From: FEN-727 sp036508635
GTDB lineage: Bacteria; Actinomycetota; Geothermincolia; Fen-727; Anoxymicrobiaceae
Direction of reading: 5' to 3'
Length of the DNA: 8,435 bases
NCBI GenBank assembly: GCA_036508635.1
Contig: DATCGY010000293.1
Location: forward strand, 1 to 8,435
The notes under the pieces were generated by a model. That model saw only the letters and a program-made list of their open reading frames with translations. It was not told the DNA's origin and made no database searches. Positions 1-6,091 of this stretch are shown piece by piece. The translations under genes were made by a program, and so were the position numbers. The first letter of the stretch is position 1. The number at the start of each line of letters is the position of its first letter.

Positions 1-1
1 C

Positions 2-199
2 AACGAGACATCGGGTCTCGTGTGGGACGCGCTCGAGCAGCTTCCGGATAATTACCGGGCTGTTATAGTACTGCACCACATGGAGGGCGTGAGCTACGCG
101 GAGATAGGGCGTGTGCTCGGGGTACCCAGGAATACGGCCAAGACCTGGGGTCATCGCGCGAGGGGCCTGCTCTGCCAAGCTCTGGAAGGAGTGGTCTAG
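2..199 (+). CDS. ECF-type RNA polymerase sigma factor, C-terminal part (region 4)
   Basis: This is the 3' end of a gene that begins before the window; 65 residues are visible before a TAG stop at 197-199. They match sigma-70 region 4 of the ECF type. A first helix, with the LPDNYRAVIVLHHMEG stretch, is followed by a helix-turn-helix (SYAEIGRVLGVPRNTAKTW) and a basic recognition tail (HRARGLL). In this family that domain binds the -35 element of target promoters. The next gene starts a few bases downstream and encodes an anti-sigma factor, the usual partner arrangement. Region 2, which would confirm the ECF group, lies outside the window. An unrelated LuxR-like HTH is less likely because of the P-x-NTAKTW-x-x-RAR pattern and the anti-sigma neighbour. 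Confidence 0.88.
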   Translation, partial: NETSGLVWDALEQLPDNYRAVIVLHHMEGVSYAEIGRVLGVPRNTAKTWGHRARGLLCQALEGVV

Positions 200-203
200 C
201 GTG

Positions 204-617
204 ATGGACAGCAGTTGCGACAGGGCGGTTGGCGCAATTGACGAGATGGGCGACGGTGACCTTGGAAAGGTCAAGTGGCTGTTGCTCAAGCGCCACGCAA
301 GGAAGTGCAAGGAGTGTGCCGGTTACCTCGGCAGGATGGAGAACCTGATAGAGGCCCTGGCCGAATTCGGCCCGGTGCGCGCCCCTGACGACCTGGTGGA
401 TACAGTGATGGCGTGCCTGCTGTCGAGCGTTGCGCCTGTAGAGGATCACCTGGTTGTGATCGAGCATGGCCGGCGCAACCTGTTCCTTGTGGTGGGAGCC
501 GCCGGGCTCGGTGTTACCGTCGCGGTGGCGCTTGCCATCGTCAGGTGGGTGCTCGGCAGAGCACCGGGGGCCGCCACCGACGGCGACGATGTGCTCGCGC
601 CGATCGGCACTGCCTGA
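204..617 (+). CDS. Membrane-anchored zinc-binding anti-sigma factor
   Basis: A 137-residue protein with the layout of ZAS-type anti-sigma factors. The N-terminal cytoplasmic part carries H31-x3-C35-x2-C38, and C5 lies 26 residues before H31. From memory this is the same spacing as the C/H/C/C zinc site of RsrA. A linker with an APDDLVDTVMACL-like stretch follows, then one hydrophobic segment at about residues 93-117 (LFLVVGAAGLGVTVAVALAI) and a tail of only about 20 residues. It probably holds the upstream sigma factor inactive at the membrane. The short outer tail leaves little room for a sensor domain, so the signal may come through the zinc site or a partner protein. An AAGGAG Shine-Dalgarno at 186-191 serves either GTG at 201 (spacing 9) or ATG at 204 (spacing 12); the choice changes one residue. 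The sigma stop is only a few bases upstream, so the two genes are likely coupled. Confidence 0.82.
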   Translation: MDSSCDRAVGAIDEMGDGDLGKVKWLLLKRHARKCKECAGYLGRMENLIEALAEFGPVRAPDDLVDTVMACLLSSVAPVEDHLVVIEHGRRNLFLVVGAAGLGVTVAVALAIVRWVLGRAPGAATDGDDVLAPIGTA

Positions 618-654
618 AGCTTCACTCCAAAACGGCGGACTCACTATCGGGGGG

Positions 655-673
655 CCGGCCGCGAATCGGCCGG
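655..673 (+). repeat. Perfect GC-rich inverted repeat (hairpin) ahead of gpsA
   Basis: CCGGCCG (655-661) and CGGCCGG (667-673) form a perfect 7-bp stem with a 5-base loop, CGAAT. It ends about three bases before the gpsA Shine-Dalgarno (AAGGTG, 677-682). No T-run follows, so it is not a standard intrinsic terminator. It could be an attenuator, an RNA-stability element, or a structure that competes with ribosome binding at gpsA. The rest of the 69-base gap (618-686) shows no convincing promoter. Confidence 0.5.
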
Positions 674-686
674 TATAAGGTGCAAA

Positions 687-1805
687 ATGAACGTAAGAAC
701 GGAAACTCAAAATGACAGTGACAGCGGTACTCTGGCAGTAATAGGCGCGGGGTGCTGGGGTACCACGCTGGCGTCCCTGCAGGCCTCGAATTTTGCACGC
801 GTCAATCTCTTTACTCCCGAGGTCGACGTATGCGAAGAGATAGCTCGCTTCCAGACCAACTCCAGGTACCTTGACGACTTCAGGCTGTCGAGGAACGTGT
901 TTGCGACATCATCGCTCGAGCGTGCCGTCGACGACGCTTCCGTGCTCATAATCGCCGTGCCCTCGCACGTGACCCGGGGAGTAGCGAGGGACCTGAGGGG
1001 ATTGTTCGCCGACAGGCTGTCGGTCGTGCTCGCCACCAAGGGGCTCGAGCAGAACACCGGCCTTCTCAGCCTGGAGGTCTGGCGCCAGGAGAACCCGCCC
1101 GGGGGAAGGCATGGGAGTCGCGACGCGATGGTGCTTTCCGGGCCGAACCTTGCCCGCGAGATATGTGGCGGCATGCCGACGGTCTCCCTGCTTGCAGGCA
1201 GCGATGCCGGTGCCGTAAAGAAGATGGCCGAAAGGTTGTCACACCCGCTGCTGTCGCTCATGCCGTACCACGACCCGCTGGGAGCCCAGGTGTCCGGCGC
1301 GCTCAAGAACGTCTACGCCGTTGGTTGCGGGATAGCCACGGGGCTCCGCTGGGGTGATAACGCGACGGCCGTCCTCATATGGCGCGGCCTGGCTGAGACA
1401 TCCAGCTTCGCCCACGCGGTTGGTGGTGACCCATCAGTGGTGACGACCCCGGCGGGCATCGGTGATTTTATCGCGACGTGCTCGTCTCCACTGAGCCGCA
1501 ACCATGACCTTGGGCGCATGATAGCCGGGCGTGCCGGGGAGAACGAAGAAGCTCGCGGCGTCAGGGAAGGCGCGCAGACGGCGCAGGAGGCGCTCCGGCG
1601 TAGCCGCGCTCTCGGCCTCGAGCTCAAGCTACTCGAGGCTGTCTGGTCGGTCATGGCCGGCGCGGAGAACCCACGCGTGATTCTTCAGGCCGCGTGCAGC
1701 GCCACACCGCCTGTGATGCACGCCGATAACCGGCCGCTGGCGAAGCTCGCCGAGCAGCTGCCATCGTTCAGCTTCAAGCCTGGCATGGGGGTGGCACCGG
1801 AATGA
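687..1805 (+). CDS. gpsA: NAD(P)-dependent glycerol-3-phosphate dehydrogenase
   Basis: A cytoplasmic enzyme of 372 residues that interconverts dihydroxyacetone phosphate and sn-glycerol-3-phosphate, the backbone of phospholipids. Visible family marks are the Rossmann dinucleotide loop GAGCWG at residues 20-25, NSRYL followed by IIAVPSHVTR, SGPNLAREI, the catalytic lysine K207 in GALKNVYAVGCGIATGL, and GDNATA. Further on come the RGLAE stretch and GIGDFIATCSSPLSRNHDLG, with D260 in its GIGD. The protein is some 30-40 residues longer than a typical GpsA (about 330-340). The extra is a short N-terminal lead-in and a C-terminal tail (FSFKPGMGVAPE) that replaces the usual family ending. ATG at 687 is preceded by AAGGTG at 677-682. 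The last codons overlap the next gene by four bases (ATGA, 1802-1805), which implies translational coupling to the dehydratase-like genes. Confidence 0.95.
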   Translation: MNVRTETQNDSDSGTLAVIGAGCWGTTLASLQASNFARVNLFTPEVDVCEEIARFQTNSRYLDDFRLSRNVFATSSLERAVDDASVLIIAVPSHVTRGVARDLRGLFADRLSVVLATKGLEQNTGLLSLEVWRQENPPGGRHGSRDAMVLSGPNLAREICGGMPTVSLLAGSDAGAVKKMAERLSHPLLSLMPYHDPLGAQVSGALKNVYAVGCGIATGLRWGDNATAVLIWRGLAETSSFAHAVGGDPSVVTTPAGIGDFIATCSSPLSRNHDLGRMIAGRAGENEEARGVREGAQTAQEALRRSRALGLELKLLEAVWSVMAGAENPRVILQAACSATPPVMHADNRPLAKLAEQLPSFSFKPGMGVAPE

Positions 1806-2758
1806 GAGTAGGCATCCCCAGGGCAATGCTATACCACCATTACGGTGAGTACTGGCTTCAGTTCCTCGAGACGGTGGGCGTTGAGGCCGTTGTCTCCGAG
1901 GAAACGACAGGAAACACGATCACGACCGGCGCCGTCCACGCTGACAACGAGACATGCCTGCCGGTCAAGGTCTTTTCGGGACACATGCTTTGGTTGAAGG
2001 AGCGGGTCGACGTCGTCCTGGTCCCACGGGTCGTGAGCGAGGAGTACGGCATGTGCGCCTGCCCCAAGTTCATGGGTCTCCCCGACCTGGCCCGCTCCCT
2101 CACTCCTGATATGCCGCCGGTCCTGGCGCCCCGGCTGGACATGGGCGACAGGCGCTATCTCTGGGCACGCGAGTGGTACGATACCGCCCGCGCCCTTGGA
2201 GGAAGCTGGCTCTCGTCGGTATCCGCCGTGAGTGGCCTGCTGCAGAACCTGTACCACCACCACAAGTCGCTCGTGGACGAATCTTACGAGAAGGGCGGCC
2301 TCAGGGTGGGCGTTGCCGGGCACGTGTACAACGTGTACGACTCCCGGGTCTCAATGGGCATGCTCGACCGCATCCGCAAGCTGGGTGCGACTCCGGTGAC
2401 GATCGACGAGGTGCTGCATGCGAGCGCCCTCGCCAACGCGCGTACGCTGTCCCGCGAGATATTCTGGGGGTTCGAGAGCAAGCTCGCCGGCTCGGTCCTG
2501 CACTGGAGCCGGACCGCTTCGGTATCGGGGATACTCTACGTGACATCGTTCGCATGCGGCCCCGGCTCGATGGTCGGAGCGCTCCTCGAAGACCAGCTGG
2601 ACCGCGAGAGGTCGGTTCCACTGATGACGATCACGCTTGATGAGCATGCCGCGGAGGCGGGGCTCGTGACTCGACTGGAAGCGTTCGTCGATATGCTCAA
2701 GTACGCGTCGCGCGCGAATGCGGCTCTGCCGGCGGACGGCGCGAGCGGGGGTGCCTGA
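1802..2758 (+). CDS. DUF2229/COG3580-like 2-hydroxyacyl-CoA dehydratase-type subunit, copy A1
   Basis: A soluble protein of 318 residues with the DUF2229 pattern. The N-terminus is VGIPRAMLYHHYG; then come DNETCLPVKVFSGH with C52, GMCACPKFMGLPD with C85 and C87, GHVYNVYDSRVSMGMLDRIR, FACGPGSM with C252, and the C-terminal ITLDEH-x5-GLVTRLEAF motif. Three of these cysteines (C52, C87, C252) recur in copy A2 and probably hold an iron-sulfur cluster, by analogy with 2-hydroxyacyl-CoA dehydratases and benzoyl-CoA reductases; C85 is specific to this copy. There is no ATPase motif of the BadF/HgdC activase type, so it is not itself an activase despite the common database label. ATG overlaps the gpsA stop (ATGA), with GGGGGTGG at 1787-1794 as Shine-Dalgarno. 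The substrate is unknown; its place between gpsA and plsB suggests a lipid role. Confidence 0.85.
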   Translation: MRVGIPRAMLYHHYGEYWLQFLETVGVEAVVSEETTGNTITTGAVHADNETCLPVKVFSGHMLWLKERVDVVLVPRVVSEEYGMCACPKFMGLPDLARSLTPDMPPVLAPRLDMGDRRYLWAREWYDTARALGGSWLSSVSAVSGLLQNLYHHHKSLVDESYEKGGLRVGVAGHVYNVYDSRVSMGMLDRIRKLGATPVTIDEVLHASALANARTLSREIFWGFESKLAGSVLHWSRTASVSGILYVTSFACGPGSMVGALLEDQLDRERSVPLMTITLDEHAAEAGLVTRLEAFVDMLKYASRANAALPADGASGGA

Positions 2759-2759
2759 C

Positions 2760-3878
2760 GTGAAGATCGCAGTCCCACGGATGGGAAACCTGTCTCTCGT
2801 CATCAAGGACATGGTCCAGAGATTCGACCTCGATTACCTTGAGACACCTCCGTTCACGGAGCAGACCATGGAGGTCGGCGCGGCGCTGGCCCCCGAGTTC
2901 GCGTGCCTTCCCCTGAAGGCCGTCCTCGGTACTTTTGTCGGCGCGCTCGCGATGGGCGCCGACACTCTCATCACCGGCGGAGGGCACGGTCCGTGCCGGT
3001 TCGGTTACTACGGCGAGATCCAGCGGCGCATCCTCGAGCGAGAGGGACACGATTTCCGGATGGTCGTGCTCGAGCCGCCATCCGTCTCCCTGAGGGCTTT
3101 CCACGACAGCATCCGCTCGGTCATCCCCAGGGAGCAGGTAAGCTTCGGCGCGCTCGCGCGTGAGCTGTACCTGACGCTGAGCAAAGTCCTCCTGTTCGAC
3201 CTGCTCGACAAGCGTGCGCTTCAGCTCCGTGGCCTCGAGATGGTGACCGGCTCAGTTGACAAGGCGCTCGCCGACGCCCAGGAGATTGTCTCCAGGGCGT
3301 TCACCAGGAAGGAGCTGGGCGCGGCCAGGAAAGAGGCCGAAGCGCGCTTCAGGGAGGTCGAGATCGAGTGGGACAGGCCGCACCTCAAGGTCGGCCTCGT
3401 CGGTGAGATATTCGTCGTGCTCGAGACGTTCTTCAACTTCGACATCGAGCACTGGCTGGGCAGGCGCAACGTCGTAGTCGAGAGGTCGGTGACCATCTCG
3501 GACACCTGCGACCCGTTCCACCGCAACCCGGTGTTCGGCTACCCGGCGCACATGGTGGCGCGCATGGCGAAACCTTACCTCAGCCACGAGGTTGGAGGCG
3601 ACGGGCTACTTACGGTGGGATCCTCGGTCATATTCGCCAAAAGGGGCTTCGACGCGGTGGTCCATTTCCTGCCTTTCACGTGCATGCCCGAGGTGATCGC
3701 CAAGGGAGTCCTCGGTCGCGTGTCGCAGGAGTTGGACATGCCCGTGCTTTCCCTGAGCATCGACGAACAGACCGGGAAGGCGGGCGTTGAAACCCGCCTC
3801 GAAGCACTTCTGGATCTGGCATGGAGCAACAAGGCCAAGAGCTTGCTTGCTCCCGCGGAACCGCAGGCGGTGACGTAA
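2760..3878 (+). CDS. COG3581-like 2-hydroxyacyl-CoA dehydratase-type subunit, copy B1
   Basis: A soluble protein of 372 residues when read from GTG 2760. I chose this start because the downstream paralogue begins at the aligned residue (V/M-K-I-A-V-P versus M-N-V-S-V-P), because GGGGGTG at 2747-2753 sits six bases upstream, and because it follows the A1 stop by one base. An in-frame ATG at 2718 would lie within A1 and add 14 unaligned residues. Family marks are EFACLPLK with C49, GADTLITGGGHGPCRFGYYG with C79, VGLVGEIFVVLETFFNFDIEHWL, PFTCMPEV with C308, and SLSIDEQTGKAGVETRLEAL near the C-terminus. C250 (SDTCDPF) is not kept in B2. The three shared cysteines match those of the A protein in order, so A1 and B1 are probably related subunits of one iron-sulfur enzyme. 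The reaction is unknown; reduction or dehydration of an acyl substrate is the family expectation. Confidence 0.85.
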   Translation: MKIAVPRMGNLSLVIKDMVQRFDLDYLETPPFTEQTMEVGAALAPEFACLPLKAVLGTFVGALAMGADTLITGGGHGPCRFGYYGEIQRRILEREGHDFRMVVLEPPSVSLRAFHDSIRSVIPREQVSFGALARELYLTLSKVLLFDLLDKRALQLRGLEMVTGSVDKALADAQEIVSRAFTRKELGAARKEAEARFREVEIEWDRPHLKVGLVGEIFVVLETFFNFDIEHWLGRRNVVVERSVTISDTCDPFHRNPVFGYPAHMVARMAKPYLSHEVGGDGLLTVGSSVIFAKRGFDAVVHFLPFTCMPEVIAKGVLGRVSQELDMPVLSLSIDEQTGKAGVETRLEALLDLAWSNKAKSLLAPAEPQAVT

Positions 3879-3931
3879 TGCGCAAGGCACGCGCGTTCGC
3901 TTCTTTTGGCTGGAAAGGGGTGGAAGCGTGA
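3878..3931 (+). CDS. Possible 17-residue bridging mini-ORF between B1 and A2
   Basis: This tiny ORF (MRKARAFASFGWKGVEA) fills the whole gap between B1 and A2. Its ATG starts on the last base of the B1 stop (TAATG, 3876-3880), and its TGA at 3929-3931 overlaps the A2 start (GTGA, 3928-3931). I see no Shine-Dalgarno of its own, as expected for restart at an overlapping stop/start. Its codons for K-G-V contain the A2 Shine-Dalgarno. It may be translated only to carry ribosomes to A2 rather than to make a working peptide. It may also be chance, but an ORF of the same design fills the other gap of the operon. Confidence 0.3.
   Translation: MRKARAFASFGWKGVEA
3914..3920 (+). promoter_or_regulatory. 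Shine-Dalgarno for the GTG start of A2
   Basis: AAAGGGG lies seven bases before GTG 3928 and supports that codon as the A2 start. The resulting N-terminus (TRVGLPRALLF) aligns with A1 (RVGIPRAMLY). Confidence 0.7.
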
Positions 3932-4878
3932 CCAGGGTCGGCTTGCCAAGGGCTCTGCTATTCCACCAGTACGGTGATGCATGGGAGTCTTTCGTCGAAA
4001 GGCTCGGGCTCGAGCCTGTGGTGTCATCCACGACGACGGGCGAGATACTCACAAGTGGCACCGCGAACACCGACAACGAATCCTGTCTGCCCGTTAAAGT
4101 CTTTACCGGACATCTCCTCAAGCTGAAGGAAGCCGCTGACGCGATCCTGATACCGAGGGTCGTCACGCAGAACCGGGGAATGAAATCGTGCCCGAAATAC
4201 CTCGGGCTGCCGGACATGGCGCGCGCGATAGACCGTGACCTGCCACCGATCTTTGCTCCCGTCATGGACCTCGCCGACCGGCGGCACAAGTGGGTGAATG
4301 ACTGGTACGAGATGGCGTTGCGGTTTGGGGCAAGCCAGAGCGCGGCACGGGCGGCGGTGAAAGCGATGCTCGCCAGCCTCAAGTCCTGCATGACGCCCCT
4401 CGCCGGTGCCGTGACCACTGATGCGGGCTTCGAGGTGGGCGTAGCCGGACACGTGTACAACCTGCAGGACCCACGCGTGTCGATGGGGCTCCTGGACCGC
4501 ATTAGGGTCATGGGCGCCAGCCCCCTGGTCGTCGAGCAAGTCCCCAGGCGATTGATCAGGCGTGAGCTAAAGACGCTCGAGAGGAAGATACGCTGGGATT
4601 CAGAGAGCGACATCGTCGGCGCCGTCCTGCACTGGAGCAGGAGCAGGTCCGTCGCGGGCGTTATCTACCTTTCCTCCTTCGCGTGCGGCCCCGGCTCAAT
4701 GATCGGGGCCCTCATAGAAGACCAGTTCGGCCGCGAGAAGTCCGTGCCGCTCATGAGCATAACGCTCGACGAGCACTCGGGGGAGGGCGGGCTCGTGACG
4801 AGGATCGAAGCGTTCCTGGACATGCTCCGGTATGCGTCCGCCGATGACCCGTCCAGGGTGCCTGGAGGCGCGCGATGA
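3928..4878 (+). CDS. DUF2229/COG3580-like 2-hydroxyacyl-CoA dehydratase-type subunit, copy A2
   Basis: A 316-residue paralogue of A1 with the same motifs: VGLPRALLFHQYG, DNESCLPVKVFTGH with C53, GMKSCPKYLGLPD with C88, GHVYNLQDPRVSMGLLDRIR, FACGPGSMIGALIEDQ with C253, and ITLDEHSGEGGLVTRIEAF. The three conserved cysteines are likely iron-sulfur ligands (inference from the dehydratase/reductase family). The extra cysteine C85 of A1 is a lysine here. The GTG start has a good Shine-Dalgarno. The stop overlaps the start of B2 by four bases (ATGA, 4875-4878), so A2 and B2 are probably made in equal amounts as partners. The most variable region between the copies is the middle, roughly residues 130-170 and 205-235, which is where different substrate or partner preference might lie. 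Confidence 0.85.
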   Translation: MTRVGLPRALLFHQYGDAWESFVERLGLEPVVSSTTTGEILTSGTANTDNESCLPVKVFTGHLLKLKEAADAILIPRVVTQNRGMKSCPKYLGLPDMARAIDRDLPPIFAPVMDLADRRHKWVNDWYEMALRFGASQSAARAAVKAMLASLKSCMTPLAGAVTTDAGFEVGVAGHVYNLQDPRVSMGLLDRIRVMGASPLVVEQVPRRLIRRELKTLERKIRWDSESDIVGAVLHWSRSRSVAGVIYLSSFACGPGSMIGALIEDQFGREKSVPLMSITLDEHSGEGGLVTRIEAFLDMLRYASADDPSRVPGGAR

Positions 4879-6014
4879 ACGTCTCCGTCCCCAAGTGCGG
4901 AAGCACCGAATACATGGCCAGGGACATGTGCTCTCGACTGGGACTCGGGTTCGTGGAGGCGCCGCAGTACAGCGAGCGCACCGTTGAGCTCGGGGTCACC
5001 TTGTCGCCCGAACACGTATGCTTCCCGTGCAAGGTGCTGATCGGCAGCTCGGTCGAAGCCATCGAGCTCGGTGCCGACACGATCATGATGGCGGCGGGGT
5101 TCGGCCCGTGCCGGTTCAACTATTTCGCGGAGATAATGAGGCGCGTCCTGGATCGCGAAGGATACCACTTCAGGATCGTCACCTTCGATGGCCCCCGCGA
5201 TGCGCCCCTCGACTTCTTCAGGAACGTCCGGCTCATCGTTCCCGCGGCGAACAAGGGGCTCGCGGGTATGGCGAGGGACCTGACCCTTTCGCTCAGAAAG
5301 GGCTGGGCGTTCGACGAGATCGAAAAACAGGCGATGGCCGTGCGCGCTCTCGAGTCGGAGGAGAACGCGACCGACAAGGCGGTCGCGGAATGCCTTTCCG
5401 TACTGGATGCCGCCTGGACCAGGCGCGAGATAGACGAGGCCCGGGAGTGGATCGGCGATCGCTTTGCCCGAGTTCCGGTTGACCCCGAGCGCCCGTACAT
5501 AAAGGTAGGACTCGTCGGCGAGCTATTGATGAGCCTGGAGCCGTACTTCAACTTCGACGTGGTCCGATGGCTTGCACGACATGGCGCCACGGTGGAGCGC
5601 TCTCTTCACATGTCGGACGTCTTCACGCCGCTGGGGCGCAACCCGGTGCTGGGCTACAACACCCCGGAGATCAACAAGGCCGCGTCTCCGTTCCTATGTC
5701 ACGAGGTGGGAGGGCACGGCCATATCTCGGTCGGTGCGACGGTCCAGTTCGCCCGTAGGGGCTTTGACGCGATAGTCCATTTCTTTCCGTTTACCTGCCT
5801 GCCGGAGGTAATTTCCAAGACCGTGTTTATGCGTATTTCAAACGAGTTCGATATCCCGATCCTTTCAGTATCCGTCGATGAGCAGACCGGAAGGGCGGGC
5901 ATGCAGACCCGCCTCGAGGCGCTCATGGACGTCGCTTGGAACAGCAAGATGAAACGCGGGGAGAGCCCGGGTTCCAGCCCGGATATGGCTCCCCGCCAAT
6001 CGGTCACCTTGTGA
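4875..6014 (+). CDS. COG3581-like 2-hydroxyacyl-CoA dehydratase-type subunit, copy B2
   Basis: A 379-residue paralogue of B1. It carries EHVCFPCK with C49 and an added C52, GADTIMMAAGFGPCRFNYF with C79, VGLVGELLMSLEPYFNFDVVRWL, GRNPVLGYN, PFTCLPEV with C308, and SVSVDEQTGRAGMQTRLEAL. The three core cysteines are at the same residue numbers as in B1. Additional cysteines here (C8, C19, C52) are absent from B1. The C-terminus has a short polar tail (GESPGSSPDMAPRQSVTL) that B1 lacks. The start is set by GGAGG at 4864-4868 and the ATGA overlap with A2. The likely role is the second subunit of an A2-B2 iron-sulfur enzyme; the substrate cannot be read from the sequence. The stop codon shares a base with an ATG (TGATG, 6012-6016) that opens the next mini-ORF. 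Confidence 0.85.
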   Translation: MNVSVPKCGSTEYMARDMCSRLGLGFVEAPQYSERTVELGVTLSPEHVCFPCKVLIGSSVEAIELGADTIMMAAGFGPCRFNYFAEIMRRVLDREGYHFRIVTFDGPRDAPLDFFRNVRLIVPAANKGLAGMARDLTLSLRKGWAFDEIEKQAMAVRALESEENATDKAVAECLSVLDAAWTRREIDEAREWIGDRFARVPVDPERPYIKVGLVGELLMSLEPYFNFDVVRWLARHGATVERSLHMSDVFTPLGRNPVLGYNTPEINKAASPFLCHEVGGHGHISVGATVQFARRGFDAIVHFFPFTCLPEVISKTVFMRISNEFDIPILSVSVDEQTGRAGMQTRLEALMDVAWNSKMKRGESPGSSPDMAPRQSVTL

Positions 6015-6091
6015 TGCGCGGGGCTGGAGTCGCGGTGGAGTTGGGGCCGAAGGTCGAAGTTGCACATGGTCATAAGGGGGTAAGACGTTGA
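6014..6091 (+). CDS. Possible 25-residue bridging mini-ORF between B2 and plsB
   Basis: This short ORF begins MRGAGVAVELGPKVEV and ends in KGVRR. It starts on the last base of the B2 stop (TGATG) and its TGA at 6089-6091 overlaps the plsB start (TTGA, 6088-6091), so it spans the entire gap. There is no clear Shine-Dalgarno for it. The design matches the mini-ORF at 3878-3931: ATGCGC opening, stop/start overlaps at both ends, and the downstream gene's Shine-Dalgarno inside its last codons. A translational relay is the likeliest role if it is real. No hydrophobic segment or known peptide family is visible. Confidence 0.3.
   Translation: MRGAGVAVELGPKVEVAHGHKGVRR
6074..6080 (+). promoter_or_regulatory. 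Shine-Dalgarno for the TTG start of plsB
   Basis: AAGGGGG lies seven bases before TTG 6088. An in-frame TAA at 6073-6075 rules out any earlier start, and the next in-frame candidate (GTG 6193) has no comparable site, so TTG 6088 is the best start. Confidence 0.75.

Larger units (their letters stand above)
1802..6014 (+). repeat. Tandem duplication of a two-gene cassette (A1-B1 / A2-B2)
   Basis: Two consecutive cassettes of nearly equal length, 1802-3878 (2077 bp) and 3928-6014 (2087 bp), encode the same pair of proteins in the same order. In a hand alignment the A proteins match at 56 of the first 98 positions. The B proteins match at 33 of the first 84, and their key cysteines fall at identical residue numbers (49, 79, 308) with no net gap. 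Short DNA stretches are still alike, for example the bases coding FACGPGSM near 2550 and 4680. The divergence points to an old duplication kept for distinct roles, not a recent assembly or recombination event. Confidence 0.85.

Noticed and set aside
655..673. Intrinsic terminator after the anti-sigma gene
   Set aside because: The hairpin is strong but is followed by TATAAGGTGC, not a run of T.
618..686. Promoter-like elements (TTCACT near 621, TATAAG near 673) before gpsA
   Set aside because: Spacing and partner boxes do not fit a housekeeping or typical ECF promoter, and TATAAG overlaps the hairpin end and Shine-Dalgarno region.
2718..2759. Start of B1 at ATG 2718
   Set aside because: It would overlap A1 by 41 bases and add 14 residues absent from B2. 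GTG 2760 has a Shine-Dalgarno and aligns with the B2 start.
3606..4613. 335-codon open frame on the minus strand across B1, the gap and A2
   Set aside because: It is the shadow of GC-rich coding sequence. It resembles no protein I recognise, lies opposite two well-supported genes, and its reading is Arg/Ser-rich as expected for an antisense frame.
1802..6014. A and B proteins as ATP-dependent activases or HSP70/actin-like kinases, as database names for these families suggest
   Set aside because: I see none of the phosphate-binding loops of that superfamily. The Cys plan fits the dehydratase/reductase subunits instead.
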